Shown here piece by piece: positions 9,589 through 17,774 of a stretch of DNA of 64,000 nt (position 1 is the stretch's first letter; each line of letters opens with the position of its first letter). Position numbers and translations under genes: made by a program. The stretch comes from Saprospiraceae bacterium (GTDB taxonomy: Bacteria; Bacteroidota; Bacteroidia; Chitinophagales; Saprospiraceae). The notes beneath the pieces were generated by a model. That model had not been told where the DNA came from. It did not search any database and saw nothing but the letters and a program-made list of their open reading frames with translations. The DNA is taken from positions 1 through 64,000 of the forward strand of contig JANQRV010000415.1 in assembly GCA_028284395.1 (NCBI GenBank), in the 5' to 3' direction.

Positions 9589-10119
9589 ATGAATAGTTGG
9601 AAGAAATTAGGTGAAGAAACGGTTTATAACGGCTGGAGGAAAATCATTAAGAAACACTTTGAGTTTCCAAATGGAAGGCAGGAATACTTTGATATTATTG
9701 GTAATAATGATTTCGTCTCGGTTGCTGCCTTAACCAAAGCGCAGGAATTTATTCTGGTTCGGCAGTATCGTCCCGGACCTGAGGAATGTCTGGTTAGCTT
9801 TCCGGAAGGGTACATCGATCATGGGGAAACACCTGAACAGGCCGCAGCCCGAGAATTATTGGAAGAGACGGGTTATCTGGCTGGTGACCTTGTGAGTTTG
9901 AAGTGCCGGCGAAGTGCTTATACTACAGAGACTTGCTACTGGCTGTTGGCTACGGACTGCGAGAAGGTTGCCCAACAGCAACTCGATCCCAATGAATTTA
10001 TTGAAGTATTCAAAATGCCGCTGGAAACCTTTCGGCCGTTTTTGAGAGACCCGAAGGCTGAACCCTTTACTAATATTGACGGTGCTTACTTAGCGCTCGA
10101 CCACCTAGGGCTTTTATAA
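9589..10119 (+). CDS. Nudix hydrolase (ADP-ribose pyrophosphatase type)
   Basis: A 176-residue protein with a complete Nudix box: Gly74-x5-Glu80-x7-Arg88-Glu-Leu-x-Glu-Glu93-x-Gly95. The preceding QYRPGPEE block is typical of the ADP-sugar pyrophosphatase subgroup (NudF/YjhB-like). It would cleave nucleoside diphosphates linked to another moiety, most likely ADP-ribose, releasing AMP plus sugar phosphate. The start follows a 163-bp divergent spacer shared with the amidohydrolase. The 3' end overlaps the convergent TPR gene by 6 bp, the two stop codons being adjacent. Confidence 0.88.
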   Translation: MNSWKKLGEETVYNGWRKIIKKHFEFPNGRQEYFDIIGNNDFVSVAALTKAQEFILVRQYRPGPEECLVSFPEGYIDHGETPEQAAARELLEETGYLAGDLVSLKCRRSAYTTETCYWLLATDCEKVAQQQLDPNEFIEVFKMPLETFRPFLRDPKAEPFTNIDGAYLALDHLGLL

Positions 10120-10929
10120 CCGAACCATTTTAATGGCATCAAACATCAATCTTTGTAGTACTTCGCTAGCGGTCTTGGTATCGTAGCGGCCAATCGACAA
10201 ATCGGCAATGGTTTGTTTCAAAGGCTTCATTAGTTCTTCGATCGGTAAACTGAAATTCAGTAACAATGGTTTGGCTTTTGAAGAATAATAAAGTGCTTGA
10301 TCATAGCTATTCATTGCCAATGCAAGGCGGGTTTGTTGAAGATAGACCGGCCCTAATTTGTCATAATCTTCTCCAAATTCGATGCTCAGTATTTGAGCCG
10401 TAATATGGTAATAATCTTCTGCTTCAAAATGACGCCCCAATAGATGGAGTATCTGGGCGATATTGTAGTTGGTTTTGGCATAAATCTCAGGGTCTACAAA
10501 TGGAAGATCGGTCGCAGACATCAAGAAGTCCAAAGCTTCTTCATAGTTTCCCTTAAGAATTGCAATTTCGCCAAAGCGGACAAAATTGGTGATGATGTCT
10601 TCATCAGCTTGTATTTCATCACGTAGGTTCAGGGATTGCTCATTGGCCCAATAGGCGCCATCCAGTTCTTTGAGGTGCATAAAATTATTGCTCATCATAA
10701 AATAAGCATTGGACAGATCGTATTTTCTATTTGAAAACTTATCGGTAAATTCCTCAAGAATATCATTGGAAGCGGCGTATTCTTTTGCAGCAAGAAGGTT
10801 TTGAGCTTCTTGCAAAATGACCTGTGATTCGTGCATGGAGGCAGTTGCACCAAAAGAGAAAGACTCTTGAGCTGATAGCAAAATACCGAAGGAGAAAAAA
10901 GTCAATGGAATTAGATAGTATTGTCTCAT
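10114..10929 (-). CDS. Secreted TPR-repeat protein
   Basis: 271 residues from the preferred ATG at 10929, which gives a signal peptide (MRQYYLIPLTFFSFGILLSA) ending before QES. An upstream ATG at 10989 would add 20 residues ahead of the signal and is disfavoured. The body is helical with tetratricopeptide-like repeats (for example YEEALDFLMSATDL, FEAEDYYHITAQIL, YDQALYYSSKAKPL). It is probably a periplasmic or envelope scaffold; no catalytic motif is visible. It converges with the Nudix gene. Confidence 0.65.
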   Translation of the reverse strand: MRQYYLIPLTFFSFGILLSAQESFSFGATASMHESQVILQEAQNLLAAKEYAASNDILEEFTDKFSNRKYDLSNAYFMMSNNFMHLKELDGAYWANEQSLNLRDEIQADEDIITNFVRFGEIAILKGNYEEALDFLMSATDLPFVDPEIYAKTNYNIAQILHLLGRHFEAEDYYHITAQILSIEFGEDYDKLGPVYLQQTRLALAMNSYDQALYYSSKAKPLLLNFSLPIEELMKPLKQTIADLSIGRYDTKTASEVLQRLMFDAIKMVRL

Positions 10930-11356
10930 ATGTGTGGCTGTTAATTTTGTGTAATACGAAACTGGGTCAGTTAAAAGCAAAAATGCCAATAAGTATTTCG
11001 AATGACTTATAAATCAATGATTCAATGAAACCTTGAAGTTGGAATTTAGACTATTAGGAGTTCGAAAGCCGGTTTTTATCGGCAAATCAGGTATCAAAGG
11101 GGGCTCAGTAACTATTCTATTTGTTCAGCATACATTTTCCAATACTGTTCTCCCCCAATTTTTGTACCAAAGCTGCAATCATCGGAAAAATTATCGAACT
11201 TCACGCCCCTATTTTCCGTTAAAACAGGATATTAAATATATGTCAATACCCTTAGTTGTGTTATTGGAAAAAAATGCATTAACCACTATCTTTTCCTTGG
11301 AATTTCATCCATTCAGCTTTTATTCGGAATAATTCCGATTGTAAATTTACAATTTA
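10930..11356. other. Intergenic region upstream of the nitrilase
   Basis: No supported gene. A plus-strand frame of 99 codons (11033-11332) has no recognisable motif and is judged spurious. The notable element is a near-perfect palindrome TCGGAATAATTCCGA at 11324-11338 (7-bp arms, 1-nt centre), 18 bp before the nitrilase start, which could be a repressor operator. Confidence 0.4.
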
Positions 11357-12292
11357 ATGAGCAAAAGAACTAAAAATATTAAAGTTGGCATTGCTCAAGC
11401 AGAGCCAGCATTGTTTGATCTTGAAGCTGGACTGGCAAAGGTGGCCTCCTATACGAAAGAAATGGCAGGAAAAGGGGCGTCGCTAGCACTATTTCCGGAA
11501 GCCTACTTGCCAGGCTATCCATGGGGGATGGGTTTTGGAACGGTTGTTGGTAATCGGAGCCCTACGGGGCGAGATCAATGGCTTTTATATTGGGAAAATG
11601 CTGTCGAACTTCCTGGCCCGGCAGTAGATCAACTCGGAACGATTGCCCGATCTAACAATGTCTATTTGGTAATTGGGGTAATCGAGAAGGATCGTATGGG
11701 GGGAACTTTATTTTGTACCATTTTATATTTCTCGCCTACCGGAGCATTGATCGGAAAACACCGAAAGATCAAACCTACAGCTGCTGAACGTATCATTTGG
11801 GGGGAAGGCGCCGGAGACGACCTTACTGTTTATGACTTACCGATTGGTAGAATAGGAGGCCTTATATGTTGGGAAAACTATATGCCGCTAGCCAGATACG
11901 CACTTTACGAACAGGGAGTCCAAATTTACTTGGCTCCGACAGCCGACCAGCGTCCAAGCTGGCAAGCTACGATGAAGCACATTGCTTGTGAAGGGCGTTG
12001 CTTTGTTATCGGCTGTAATCAATATGTGACCAAGTCTATGTTTCCGGAAGCTTTCCGGGGCGAACTTCGTTTGCCCAATGAAGTTGTTTGCCGAGGCGGA
12101 AGCCTGGTAGTTTCTCCACTTGGAAATGTTGTTGCTGGTCCGTTGTACGATCAGGCCGGGGTATTAATTGCGGAATTGAATCTTGACGAAGTAGCAAAAG
12201 GAAAAATGGATTTTGATGTGATCGGGCACTATGCTAGACCGGATATCTTTCAATACAATTATAAAAAATATGACGGATCAGGAAAGGAGTGA
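11357..12292 (+). CDS. Nitrilase-family carbon-nitrogen hydrolase
   Basis: 311 residues with the full nitrilase catalytic triad: Glu48 in LALFPEAYLPGYPWG, Lys137 in KHRKIKPT and Cys171 in GGLICWENYMPL. The sequence around each residue is that of true nitrilases (branch 1: nitrilase, cyanide hydratase) rather than amidases or NAD synthetase domains. The family converts R-CN to carboxylate plus ammonia. The length fits a bacterial nitrilase. Its 3' end overlaps the following DksA/TraR-like gene by 23 bp, which implies co-transcription and perhaps translational coupling. Confidence 0.9.
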   Translation: MSKRTKNIKVGIAQAEPALFDLEAGLAKVASYTKEMAGKGASLALFPEAYLPGYPWGMGFGTVVGNRSPTGRDQWLLYWENAVELPGPAVDQLGTIARSNNVYLVIGVIEKDRMGGTLFCTILYFSPTGALIGKHRKIKPTAAERIIWGEGAGDDLTVYDLPIGRIGGLICWENYMPLARYALYEQGVQIYLAPTADQRPSWQATMKHIACEGRCFVIGCNQYVTKSMFPEAFRGELRLPNEVVCRGGSLVVSPLGNVVAGPLYDQAGVLIAELNLDEVAKGKMDFDVIGHYARPDIFQYNYKKYDGSGKE

Positions 12293-12608
12293 ATTGAAGA
12301 ATAAAATCGAAGAAGCCATCGCCAAAACAGAGGTCGAATTGGAAAAATTGGAAGAGATAGCAAAACCAATTGCACCTGAAAACTCGATCGGAAGGGTTAG
12401 TAGAATGGACGCTATCAACAATAAGAGCGTAGCGGAAGCTTCACTTAGGACTGCAAAAAGGAAAATTGGGAATCTAAAGCATGCGCTGACAAAGATCAAT
12501 GACCCAGACTTTGGCAATTGCGCTCGGTGTAAAAATAAGATCCCCATTGCTCGTCTAATGTACATGCCTCAAAGTCCTTATTGTGTTCACTGTGCAGACC
12601 GAAGGTGA
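12270..12608 (+). CDS. DksA/TraR-type zinc-finger protein
   Basis: 112 residues from ATG 12270. An alternative start at 12231 lies deeper in the nitrilase gene and adds unconserved residues. The N-terminal two-thirds is a charged helical coiled coil (EEAIAKTEVELEKLEEIAK). The C-terminus has the C4 zinc finger Cys-x2-Cys-x17-Cys-x2-Cys (CARC ... CVHC) of PF01258. DksA/TraR proteins bind RNA polymerase through the secondary channel with ppGpp. Bacteroidota have several short paralogues of this type, and its specific targets are unknown. It overlaps the nitrilase by 23 bp. Confidence 0.82.
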   Translation: MTDQERSELKNKIEEAIAKTEVELEKLEEIAKPIAPENSIGRVSRMDAINNKSVAEASLRTAKRKIGNLKHALTKINDPDFGNCARCKNKIPIARLMYMPQSPYCVHCADRR

Positions 12609-12656
12609 TAAAAAACAAAATTATCAAAGATGATTAGATAAGAAATTGATCGAGGC

Positions 12657-12701
12657 AAAAAAAACAGGGTAACTGCGGTTTGAGAATTCGCAGCACCCTG
12701 T
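12657..12701 (-). terminator. Strong intrinsic terminator on the minus strand
   Basis: ACAGGGT (12664-12670) pairs with ACCCTGT (12695-12701), and CTGCG (12673-12677) with CGCAG (12689-12693). On the minus strand the stem is followed by eight T residues (complement of 12657-12664). No minus-strand protein gene lies to its right before radA, so it points to a short untranslated transcript. Confidence 0.7.
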
Positions 12702-12828
12702 ATAACCCCAAAAAACCAAATGAAAACAATCTACATATGAATGCTCTTAATCGAGATAGATTTCAACTTTATTATATTTCACTCCAACAGAACTTTAATG
12801 GATAAAGTTCTCCCCTTCTAACCACATT
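12657..12828 (-). ncRNA. Candidate small RNA, about 170 nt, with promoter and terminator
   Basis: The unit runs leftward from a consensus promoter (12833-12864) to the strong terminator at 12657-12701. No protein gene lies in it. The 5' part contains a perfect 8-bp hairpin (12804-12811 with 12789-12796, 7-nt loop). Starting at or next to the predicted transcription start is a 10-codon leaderless frame (12827-12795, MWLEGENFIH) whose end falls in that hairpin; this may be chance. No known RNA family was recognised. The length would suit a 6S-like or trans-acting regulator, but this is only a size argument. Confidence 0.5.
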
Positions 12829-12832
12829 AACA

Positions 12833-12864
12833 CAAAGTTAACAGTATAGTGTAAAAATTACAAA
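12833..12864 (-). promoter_or_regulatory. Consensus Bacteroidota promoter for the minus-strand RNA
   Basis: Reading on the minus strand, TTTG (12864-12861), a 20-nt spacer and TAACTTTG (12840-12833) exactly match TTTG-N19-21-TAnnTTTG. The predicted start is around 12828. Confidence 0.65.
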
Positions 12865-13153
12865 AAACCTTTCACTTTTTTTCGTTAAAGTTCCAATTTA
12901 CCTTATCAATGATTCTCTTTTTTCTTATCAAGTTGGGAATCGTCTGTGTTGTAGCGATTTTTTATTTCCCTGAAAACCAAATAGTTGGATATTGTATTAG
13001 AAAACAGTCTTTATTAAGACGAGCTTAATTGTCAAAAGTCACAAGGGCCATGAAAAAATAAGCGGTCGGATTGTCACTTTGCTCTTATCTTTGTTTACCG
13101 GAAGGAGACACGTAATCAAACAAGTTTAAGACTATATCATATTCCAATAATTA
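12865..13153. other. Intergenic region upstream of radA
   Basis: AT-rich with no supported gene. TATCTTTG at 13086-13093 matches the Bacteroidota -7 element and could start radA transcription about 55 nt before its ATG; no clear -33 box is seen at the usual spacing. Confidence 0.35.
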
Positions 13154-14530
13154 ATGGCAAGGACGAAAAAAGTTTTCATCTGTTCTAATTGTGGTACCAC
13201 TTCCCCGAAATGGGTGGGTAAATGTCATAGTTGTGGTGAATGGAATACCTACGTAGAAGAGATTATCACCAGGCCTTCGGGTAGCGGCGGCAAATGGCAG
13301 GCTGGAATTGAAAAGGTACGTGGCCCTGTTCCTACCTTACTACCAGATATCAAAGTTGGGAATACGAGTCGAATGGAGACTTCTGACGCAGAATTAGATC
13401 GCGTTTTGGGAGGAGGTGTTGTCGGAGGATCTTTGGTATTGATCGGCGGTCAACCGGGTATTGGCAAATCCACCTTGCTTTTGCAAGTGGCCATTCAGGC
13501 TGGTGTCAAAGTCCTTTACGTTTCTGGTGAAGAAAGTGAAGAACAAATAAAAATGCGAGCCAGTAGGATCGGCCCGGATACTGACCGTTGCTATATCTAC
13601 ACGGAAACCAATGTAGAGCAGATCATTCAGCAAGCTAAGCAATTGCAACCTCAACTCATCGTCATCGATTCAATTCAGACGGTATTTTCGAGTCAGTTGG
13701 ATTCTGTACCGGGTAGTGTGTCGCAGGTACGGGAGAGTGCCTATCTGTTGCAGCGCTTTGCGAAAGCTTCCAATATACCAGTTGTAATCATCGGCCATAT
13801 TACCAAAGACGGGAATATTGCTGGCCCAAAGTTGCTCGAACATACGGTCGATGCTGTGTTGCAGTTTGAGGGCGATCGCAATTATATCTATCGACTGTTG
13901 CGCAGTACGAAGAACAGGTTTGGTGCAACCAATGAAATCGGAATTTATGAGATGCACGCCAATGGCCTTAGAGAAGTTAGCAATCCATCCGAGTTGTTGT
14001 TAACTCAAAAAGAAGAAGATTTGAGTGGAAGTGCGGTGGCGGCGACTCTGGAAGGCAGGAGACCCATGTTGATCGAAACACAAGCACTGGTCAGTACTGC
14101 AGTTTATGGAACACCGCAAAGGTCGGCGACTGGCTTTGACCTTAGAAGATTGAGTATGCTGTTGGCAGTATTGGAAAAGAGGGGTGGGTTCCCTTTTGCG
14201 CAGAATGACGTTTTCCTCAATATGGCAGGTGGCTTGAAGGTTGATGACCCCGCAATCGATCTAGCCATTGTGAGTGCGTTAATTTCTTCTTTGGAAGATA
14301 TAGCCGTTCCTAGCAATTATTGCTTTGCTGCGGAAGTTGGCTTGTCGGGTGAAATAAGAGCAGTCAATCAGATAGAACAAAGAATACAGGAAGCTGGTCG
14401 CCTAGGTTTTGAAAAAATATTTATTTCCAAGTTCAATACCAAAGGGTTGGATCTCCAACAATACGGCATTGAAATTGTTACTTTAGGTAAGATAGAAACG
14501 CTCTATCGCAAACTATTTGAGGAATTTTGA
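13154..14530 (+). CDS. radA: DNA repair protein RadA
   Basis: 458 residues, the normal RadA length. N-terminal C4 zinc finger CSNCGTTSPKWVGKCHSCG (residues about 10-28), RecA-like ATPase with Walker A GGQPGIGKST, Walker B LIVIDSIQT, the RadA-specific KNRFGATNEIG motif, and a C-terminal Lon-protease-like domain lacking protease residues. RadA drives branch migration and processing of recombination intermediates with RecA. It is followed at once by a DCC-family gene (10 bp from its stop to that gene's preferred start). Confidence 0.96.
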   Translation: MARTKKVFICSNCGTTSPKWVGKCHSCGEWNTYVEEIITRPSGSGGKWQAGIEKVRGPVPTLLPDIKVGNTSRMETSDAELDRVLGGGVVGGSLVLIGGQPGIGKSTLLLQVAIQAGVKVLYVSGEESEEQIKMRASRIGPDTDRCYIYTETNVEQIIQQAKQLQPQLIVIDSIQTVFSSQLDSVPGSVSQVRESAYLLQRFAKASNIPVVIIGHITKDGNIAGPKLLEHTVDAVLQFEGDRNYIYRLLRSTKNRFGATNEIGIYEMHANGLREVSNPSELLLTQKEEDLSGSAVAATLEGRRPMLIETQALVSTAVYGTPQRSATGFDLRRLSMLLAVLEKRGGFPFAQNDVFLNMAGGLKVDDPAIDLAIVSALISSLEDIAVPSNYCFAAEVGLSGEIRAVNQIEQRIQEAGRLGFEKIFISKFNTKGLDLQQYGIEIVTLGKIETLYRKLFEEF

Positions 14531-14540
14531 ATCCGTATCG

Positions 14541-14948
14541 ATGATGGGAAATAGGGATAAGTCCATTCTTCTTTTTGACGGTGTCTGTAATCTGTGTAAT
14601 GGTTTTGTACAATTTGTGATTAAGCGCGATCCTGCCGAACAGTTTGTATTTGGAGCTTTGCAATCTGAGATCGGGCAATCTTTGCTTGAACAACATCAAC
14701 TACCTAAGAACTTGAGTACGGTAGTTTTAATACATCAAGGTAAAGCCTACACCCAGTCTGATGTTGCATTAGAAACTGGTCGAATACTAGGTGGGGGATG
14801 GCAGGCGTTCTACGTTTTTAAATGGATATTACCGGCCTTCCTTCGTAATGCTATCTATGATTGGCTGGCAAGAAACCGTTATCGATTATTTGGAAAAAGT
14901 GAACAGTGTATGGTGCCTACTCCTGAGTTAAAGGCACGCTTTCTGTAG
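14541..14948 (+). CDS. DCC-family thiol-disulfide oxidoreductase (DUF393)
   Basis: 135 residues from ATG 14541; an ATG at 14517 would overlap radA by 14 bp and add residues before the conserved core. The family-defining DGVCNLCNG motif places a Cys-x2-Cys pair at residues 16 and 19. The later segments (FVIKRDPAEQFVFGALQS, DVALETGRILGG, IYDWLARNRYRLFGK) are typical of the family, which has a thioredoxin-like fold. The physiological partner is unknown. It probably shares the radA transcript. Confidence 0.83.
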   Translation: MMGNRDKSILLFDGVCNLCNGFVQFVIKRDPAEQFVFGALQSEIGQSLLEQHQLPKNLSTVVLIHQGKAYTQSDVALETGRILGGGWQAFYVFKWILPAFLRNAIYDWLARNRYRLFGKSEQCMVPTPELKARFL

Positions 14949-15006
14949 TTTTTCCTGGATCCGAAAATCTCATCGTCCGATTCACATTATACCAGTCACC
15001 CGTTAG

Positions 15007-16035
15007 CTAAGTCAGTTCGAGGAATTTTGGTTGCATGCCCTCATTTTGAGCTTCGAGGAATTGTAAGCTCGTTTGTCGAACCGTTTCTATGATCGGTGTA
15101 TATTCAAAGTCAAAAGTTCGCAAAGATTTGTTGTTGAGATAGTGAAATGAATTTGCGGCGGTGAGTGCAGTTTCCTTAGTGATGATGGGATGAGCTCCGG
15201 CGAAGGTTTGACGTAGCCATTCCAGTCGCCATGCCACTTGTTGAATGAATGGCGACACCTTTATCGTGGGAGGTCTTTTATTCATGAATTTTGAAATATT
15301 GGTCAGAAGATTCCGGTACGACCAGGTTTCACCACTAAGGATGAATCTTTCGCCGTGGATGTCGCTCTCCATTAGTAGAATCATAAATTGAGCTACATCC
15401 CTCACATCTACAAATCCATTGCTACCGGTAGGATAGAAAGGGAAAGCTTTACCTGCTAGCTTAAAAAATTCTTGTGGTCCACCTTTCCAAAACCCGCTTC
15501 CCAAAATGATGGCTGGGTTGACAACTGCCACATTGAGGCCTTCTACCATACCTCTCCATACTTCATTTTCGGCTAGGTATTTGGAAATCCCATAATAGGT
15601 ATTGAGTTTACTTCTTTCCCATTTTGTTGCTTCGCTAATGGTTTTTTGGTTCTTTGCCCGACCTATGGCTGCTACAGAACTGACATGGACCAACTTTTCG
15701 ATGCCGCAACTCAGACTGGCATCGACTATGTTGGCTGTTCCTTCGACATTGGTCCGGAACATCTGCTTGCGATCCCGCACGTAAAAGGAGACCATTGCTG
15801 CGCAATGGTAAACCTGATGGACGCCCTGGAGTGCATCGCATAGGTAGGCTGCATCCAGAAGATCGTATTCCAACCATTCAATTTGATGGGCAACTGGACG
15901 AACCAGGTCCATCGGACTATCTCTGCGTTTCAGTGCACGAATCTTTGTATGACCTTTTTGGATCAGTGATCGAAGTAAATAGGATCCGAGAAAGCCCGTT
16001 CCACCAGTCACGAGAATGTTTTTATCCCTTTCCAT
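15007..16035 (-). CDS. NAD-dependent epimerase/dehydratase (extended SDR)
   Basis: 342 residues, with N-terminal Rossmann motif GGTGFLGSYLL, the VYHCAAMVSF strand, HVSSVAAIG, and the catalytic Tyr-x3-Lys in YYGISKYLAE. Its overall pattern is that of dihydroflavonol-4-reductase/hopanoid-associated SDR homologues common in Bacteroidota. The substrate is unknown. It is the last gene of a leftward operon, 28 bp after anmK. Confidence 0.82.
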   Translation of the reverse strand: MERDKNILVTGGTGFLGSYLLRSLIQKGHTKIRALKRRDSPMDLVRPVAHQIEWLEYDLLDAAYLCDALQGVHQVYHCAAMVSFYVRDRKQMFRTNVEGTANIVDASLSCGIEKLVHVSSVAAIGRAKNQKTISEATKWERSKLNTYYGISKYLAENEVWRGMVEGLNVAVVNPAIILGSGFWKGGPQEFFKLAGKAFPFYPTGSNGFVDVRDVAQFMILLMESDIHGERFILSGETWSYRNLLTNISKFMNKRPPTIKVSPFIQQVAWRLEWLRQTFAGAHPIITKETALTAANSFHYLNNKSLRTFDFEYTPIIETVRQTSLQFLEAQNEGMQPKFLELT

Positions 16036-16063
16036 ATGCTACTATATCGTCTAAATTGATATT

Positions 16064-17176
16064 CTATGGCCAATGGATAATGCCACCTACTACATTTCTT
16101 GAAGCTCCGGTGACACTAGCCAGACAGTTAGGTTGTTTCTCTATTCGCAGGGCCCCCATCAATGCCATTAAGGCTGCTTCCTTATAAGCTATGATCTCCG
16201 GTTCCGGAATGTTCATTTTTACATCAATGATCTTGTTACACTCCCTTTGAATATTGTCTATTAAAAAGTGGTTGAAAGCGCCTCCACCAGTCACTAGCAC
16301 TTCTAAAGGTTGGTTTTCAATCTGCTCATGCGCCAGGATTTTTTCAAGGGCTTTTGCCGTTTGAATAGCAATCAACTTGCAGGCAGTGTATAATCGATCG
16401 GGAATCGAGCTGTCAGCGTTCGCAAATAAGCGAACCTGATTGTTCAATACCCAATCATTGCCCAGGGATTTGGGATAGGGACGTGTGAAGTATTCGGATC
16501 TCATGGCTTGATCAAACAGTTGTTGGTCCAATTTTCCGGTGGCGGCCAATTTGCCACCGTCGTCGTATTCCAATCCCACGACATTCGACAGCGCATTCAG
16601 GATTTGGTTGGCACCACCGATGTCAAAAGCAACGTACCGATCTCTTGTACGTGCAGAAATATTAATAATACCACCAATGTTAAGGCAGAGGTCTGCTTGC
16701 GCGAAAAGCAATTGGTCTGCAATCGGAGCTAACGGAGCTCCCTGTCCACCATAAGCCATATCTAATAAACGAAATTGATCAATTACCGGAATCTGGCAAA
16801 TAGTAGCAATGGCTGTTCCACTACCAATTTGCAAAGTAACTGCATCATCGGGGAAGTGGAAGATCGTGTGTCCATGAGATGCGATGTACTGCGGTGAGAT
16901 GCAATTTTTCTGGACAAAATTAAGCACCGACATTCCCAGATAATCGCCGAACTCCACATTAGCTTTTGTTAGTTCGAGACCGGAAGCATTGGGGAGGCTT
17001 CGGAGTCTTTCTTTCCATTCATCAGAGAAAACAACATTGCCAGCAACTTGTATTTGCCAATTCTCTAGATTGGATGATCCGGAGAAGGTGAAGTCACAGA
17101 GCGCCATGTCCAGACCATCCAGCGAACTCCCCGACATCAAGCCAAGAATTGAGTATGATCGGGGGGCTTGCATCAA
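16064..17176 (-). CDS. anmK: Anhydro-N-acetylmuramic acid kinase AnmK
   Basis: 370 residues, normal AnmK length. The N-terminal GLMSGSSLDGLDMAL phosphate-binding block, SHGHTIFHFP, LLDMAYGGQGAPLAPIAD, NIGGIINIS and the C-terminal VTGGGAFN motif are all characteristic. The enzyme phosphorylates and opens 1,6-anhydro-MurNAc to MurNAc-6-P in cell-wall recycling. Its start codon overlaps the stop of the cytochrome c gene by 4 bp (ATGA), so the two are translationally coupled. Confidence 0.93.
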   Translation of the reverse strand: MMQAPRSYSILGLMSGSSLDGLDMALCDFTFSGSSNLENWQIQVAGNVVFSDEWKERLRSLPNASGLELTKANVEFGDYLGMSVLNFVQKNCISPQYIASHGHTIFHFPDDAVTLQIGSGTAIATICQIPVIDQFRLLDMAYGGQGAPLAPIADQLLFAQADLCLNIGGIINISARTRDRYVAFDIGGANQILNALSNVVGLEYDDGGKLAATGKLDQQLFDQAMRSEYFTRPYPKSLGNDWVLNNQVRLFANADSSIPDRLYTACKLIAIQTAKALEKILAHEQIENQPLEVLVTGGGAFNHFLIDNIQRECNKIIDVKMNIPEPEIIAYKEAALMALMGALRIEKQPNCLASVTGASRNVVGGIIHWP

Positions 17177-17526
17177 TCTGCCTTCAGCTTGAGTGTATAT
17201 TCTGCTACTGCCTTAATCTTCTCTTCATCAAGTAAGGCACTAAATGCCGTCATCGTATTTCGGCCATTGGCAATGACGGTCATGCGTTCTTCAACGGTTA
17301 GCTCGGAAGTAGTCAGGTTGAATGCGCCGCTCGCTCCCATGTCTCCGGCGATACCGTGACAAACGACGCAATATTGTTTGTAAATTTTCTCCCCATCCGG
17401 ACCTTCAGATGCAACCTCACTATCGGCAGCAGTGGTAGAAGAAGTACTTTCTGCTTTTTTCTCAGGAGTCCCTCCACATGCCCACAAAAAGGCAATACAA
17501 GCACCAAAGAGGATTGTTTTTTTCAT
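17173..17526 (-). CDS. Small c-type cytochrome lipoprotein
   Basis: 117 residues. Lipoprotein signal with lipobox LWAC (Cys17), a Ser/Thr/Ala-rich linker, then one class I cytochrome c domain with heme motif CVVCH (Cys53, Cys56, His57) and a distal Met in the NTMTAFS segment as probable axial ligand. It should be a membrane-anchored periplasmic electron carrier. It is the first gene of the cytochrome c/anmK/SDR operon; a functional link to peptidoglycan recycling is not evident. Confidence 0.88.
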   Translation of the reverse strand: MKKTILFGACIAFLWACGGTPEKKAESTSSTTAADSEVASEGPDGEKIYKQYCVVCHGIAGDMGASGAFNLTTSELTVEERMTVIANGRNTMTAFSALLDEEKIKAVAEYTLKLKAD

Positions 17527-17774
17527 GTGTTAAGTTGTTTATTAGATCGCTTCCCAATATCAAAGCGTTCGAAATTAAGGTATATCATTTGGATTAAACT
17601 GGCAGGATCAAATTGGGTTTAAACCAGGTAGTCAAATCTAGTCGGAATCCCCGAATAAACAAAATTAGTACTCGATTTAAGGTATTCTTATCGAAAAAAT
17701 TACCAATTTGCAGAATAGCGACTTAACTTTATTAGAGGTTTGTTGTTATAGATTTCAAAAATAAACGATAAAAA

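Noticed and set aside
11033-11332. Plus-strand open frame of 99 codons upstream of the nitrilase
   Set aside because: No recognisable motif, no promoter, unlike neighbouring genes in composition; judged a chance frame.
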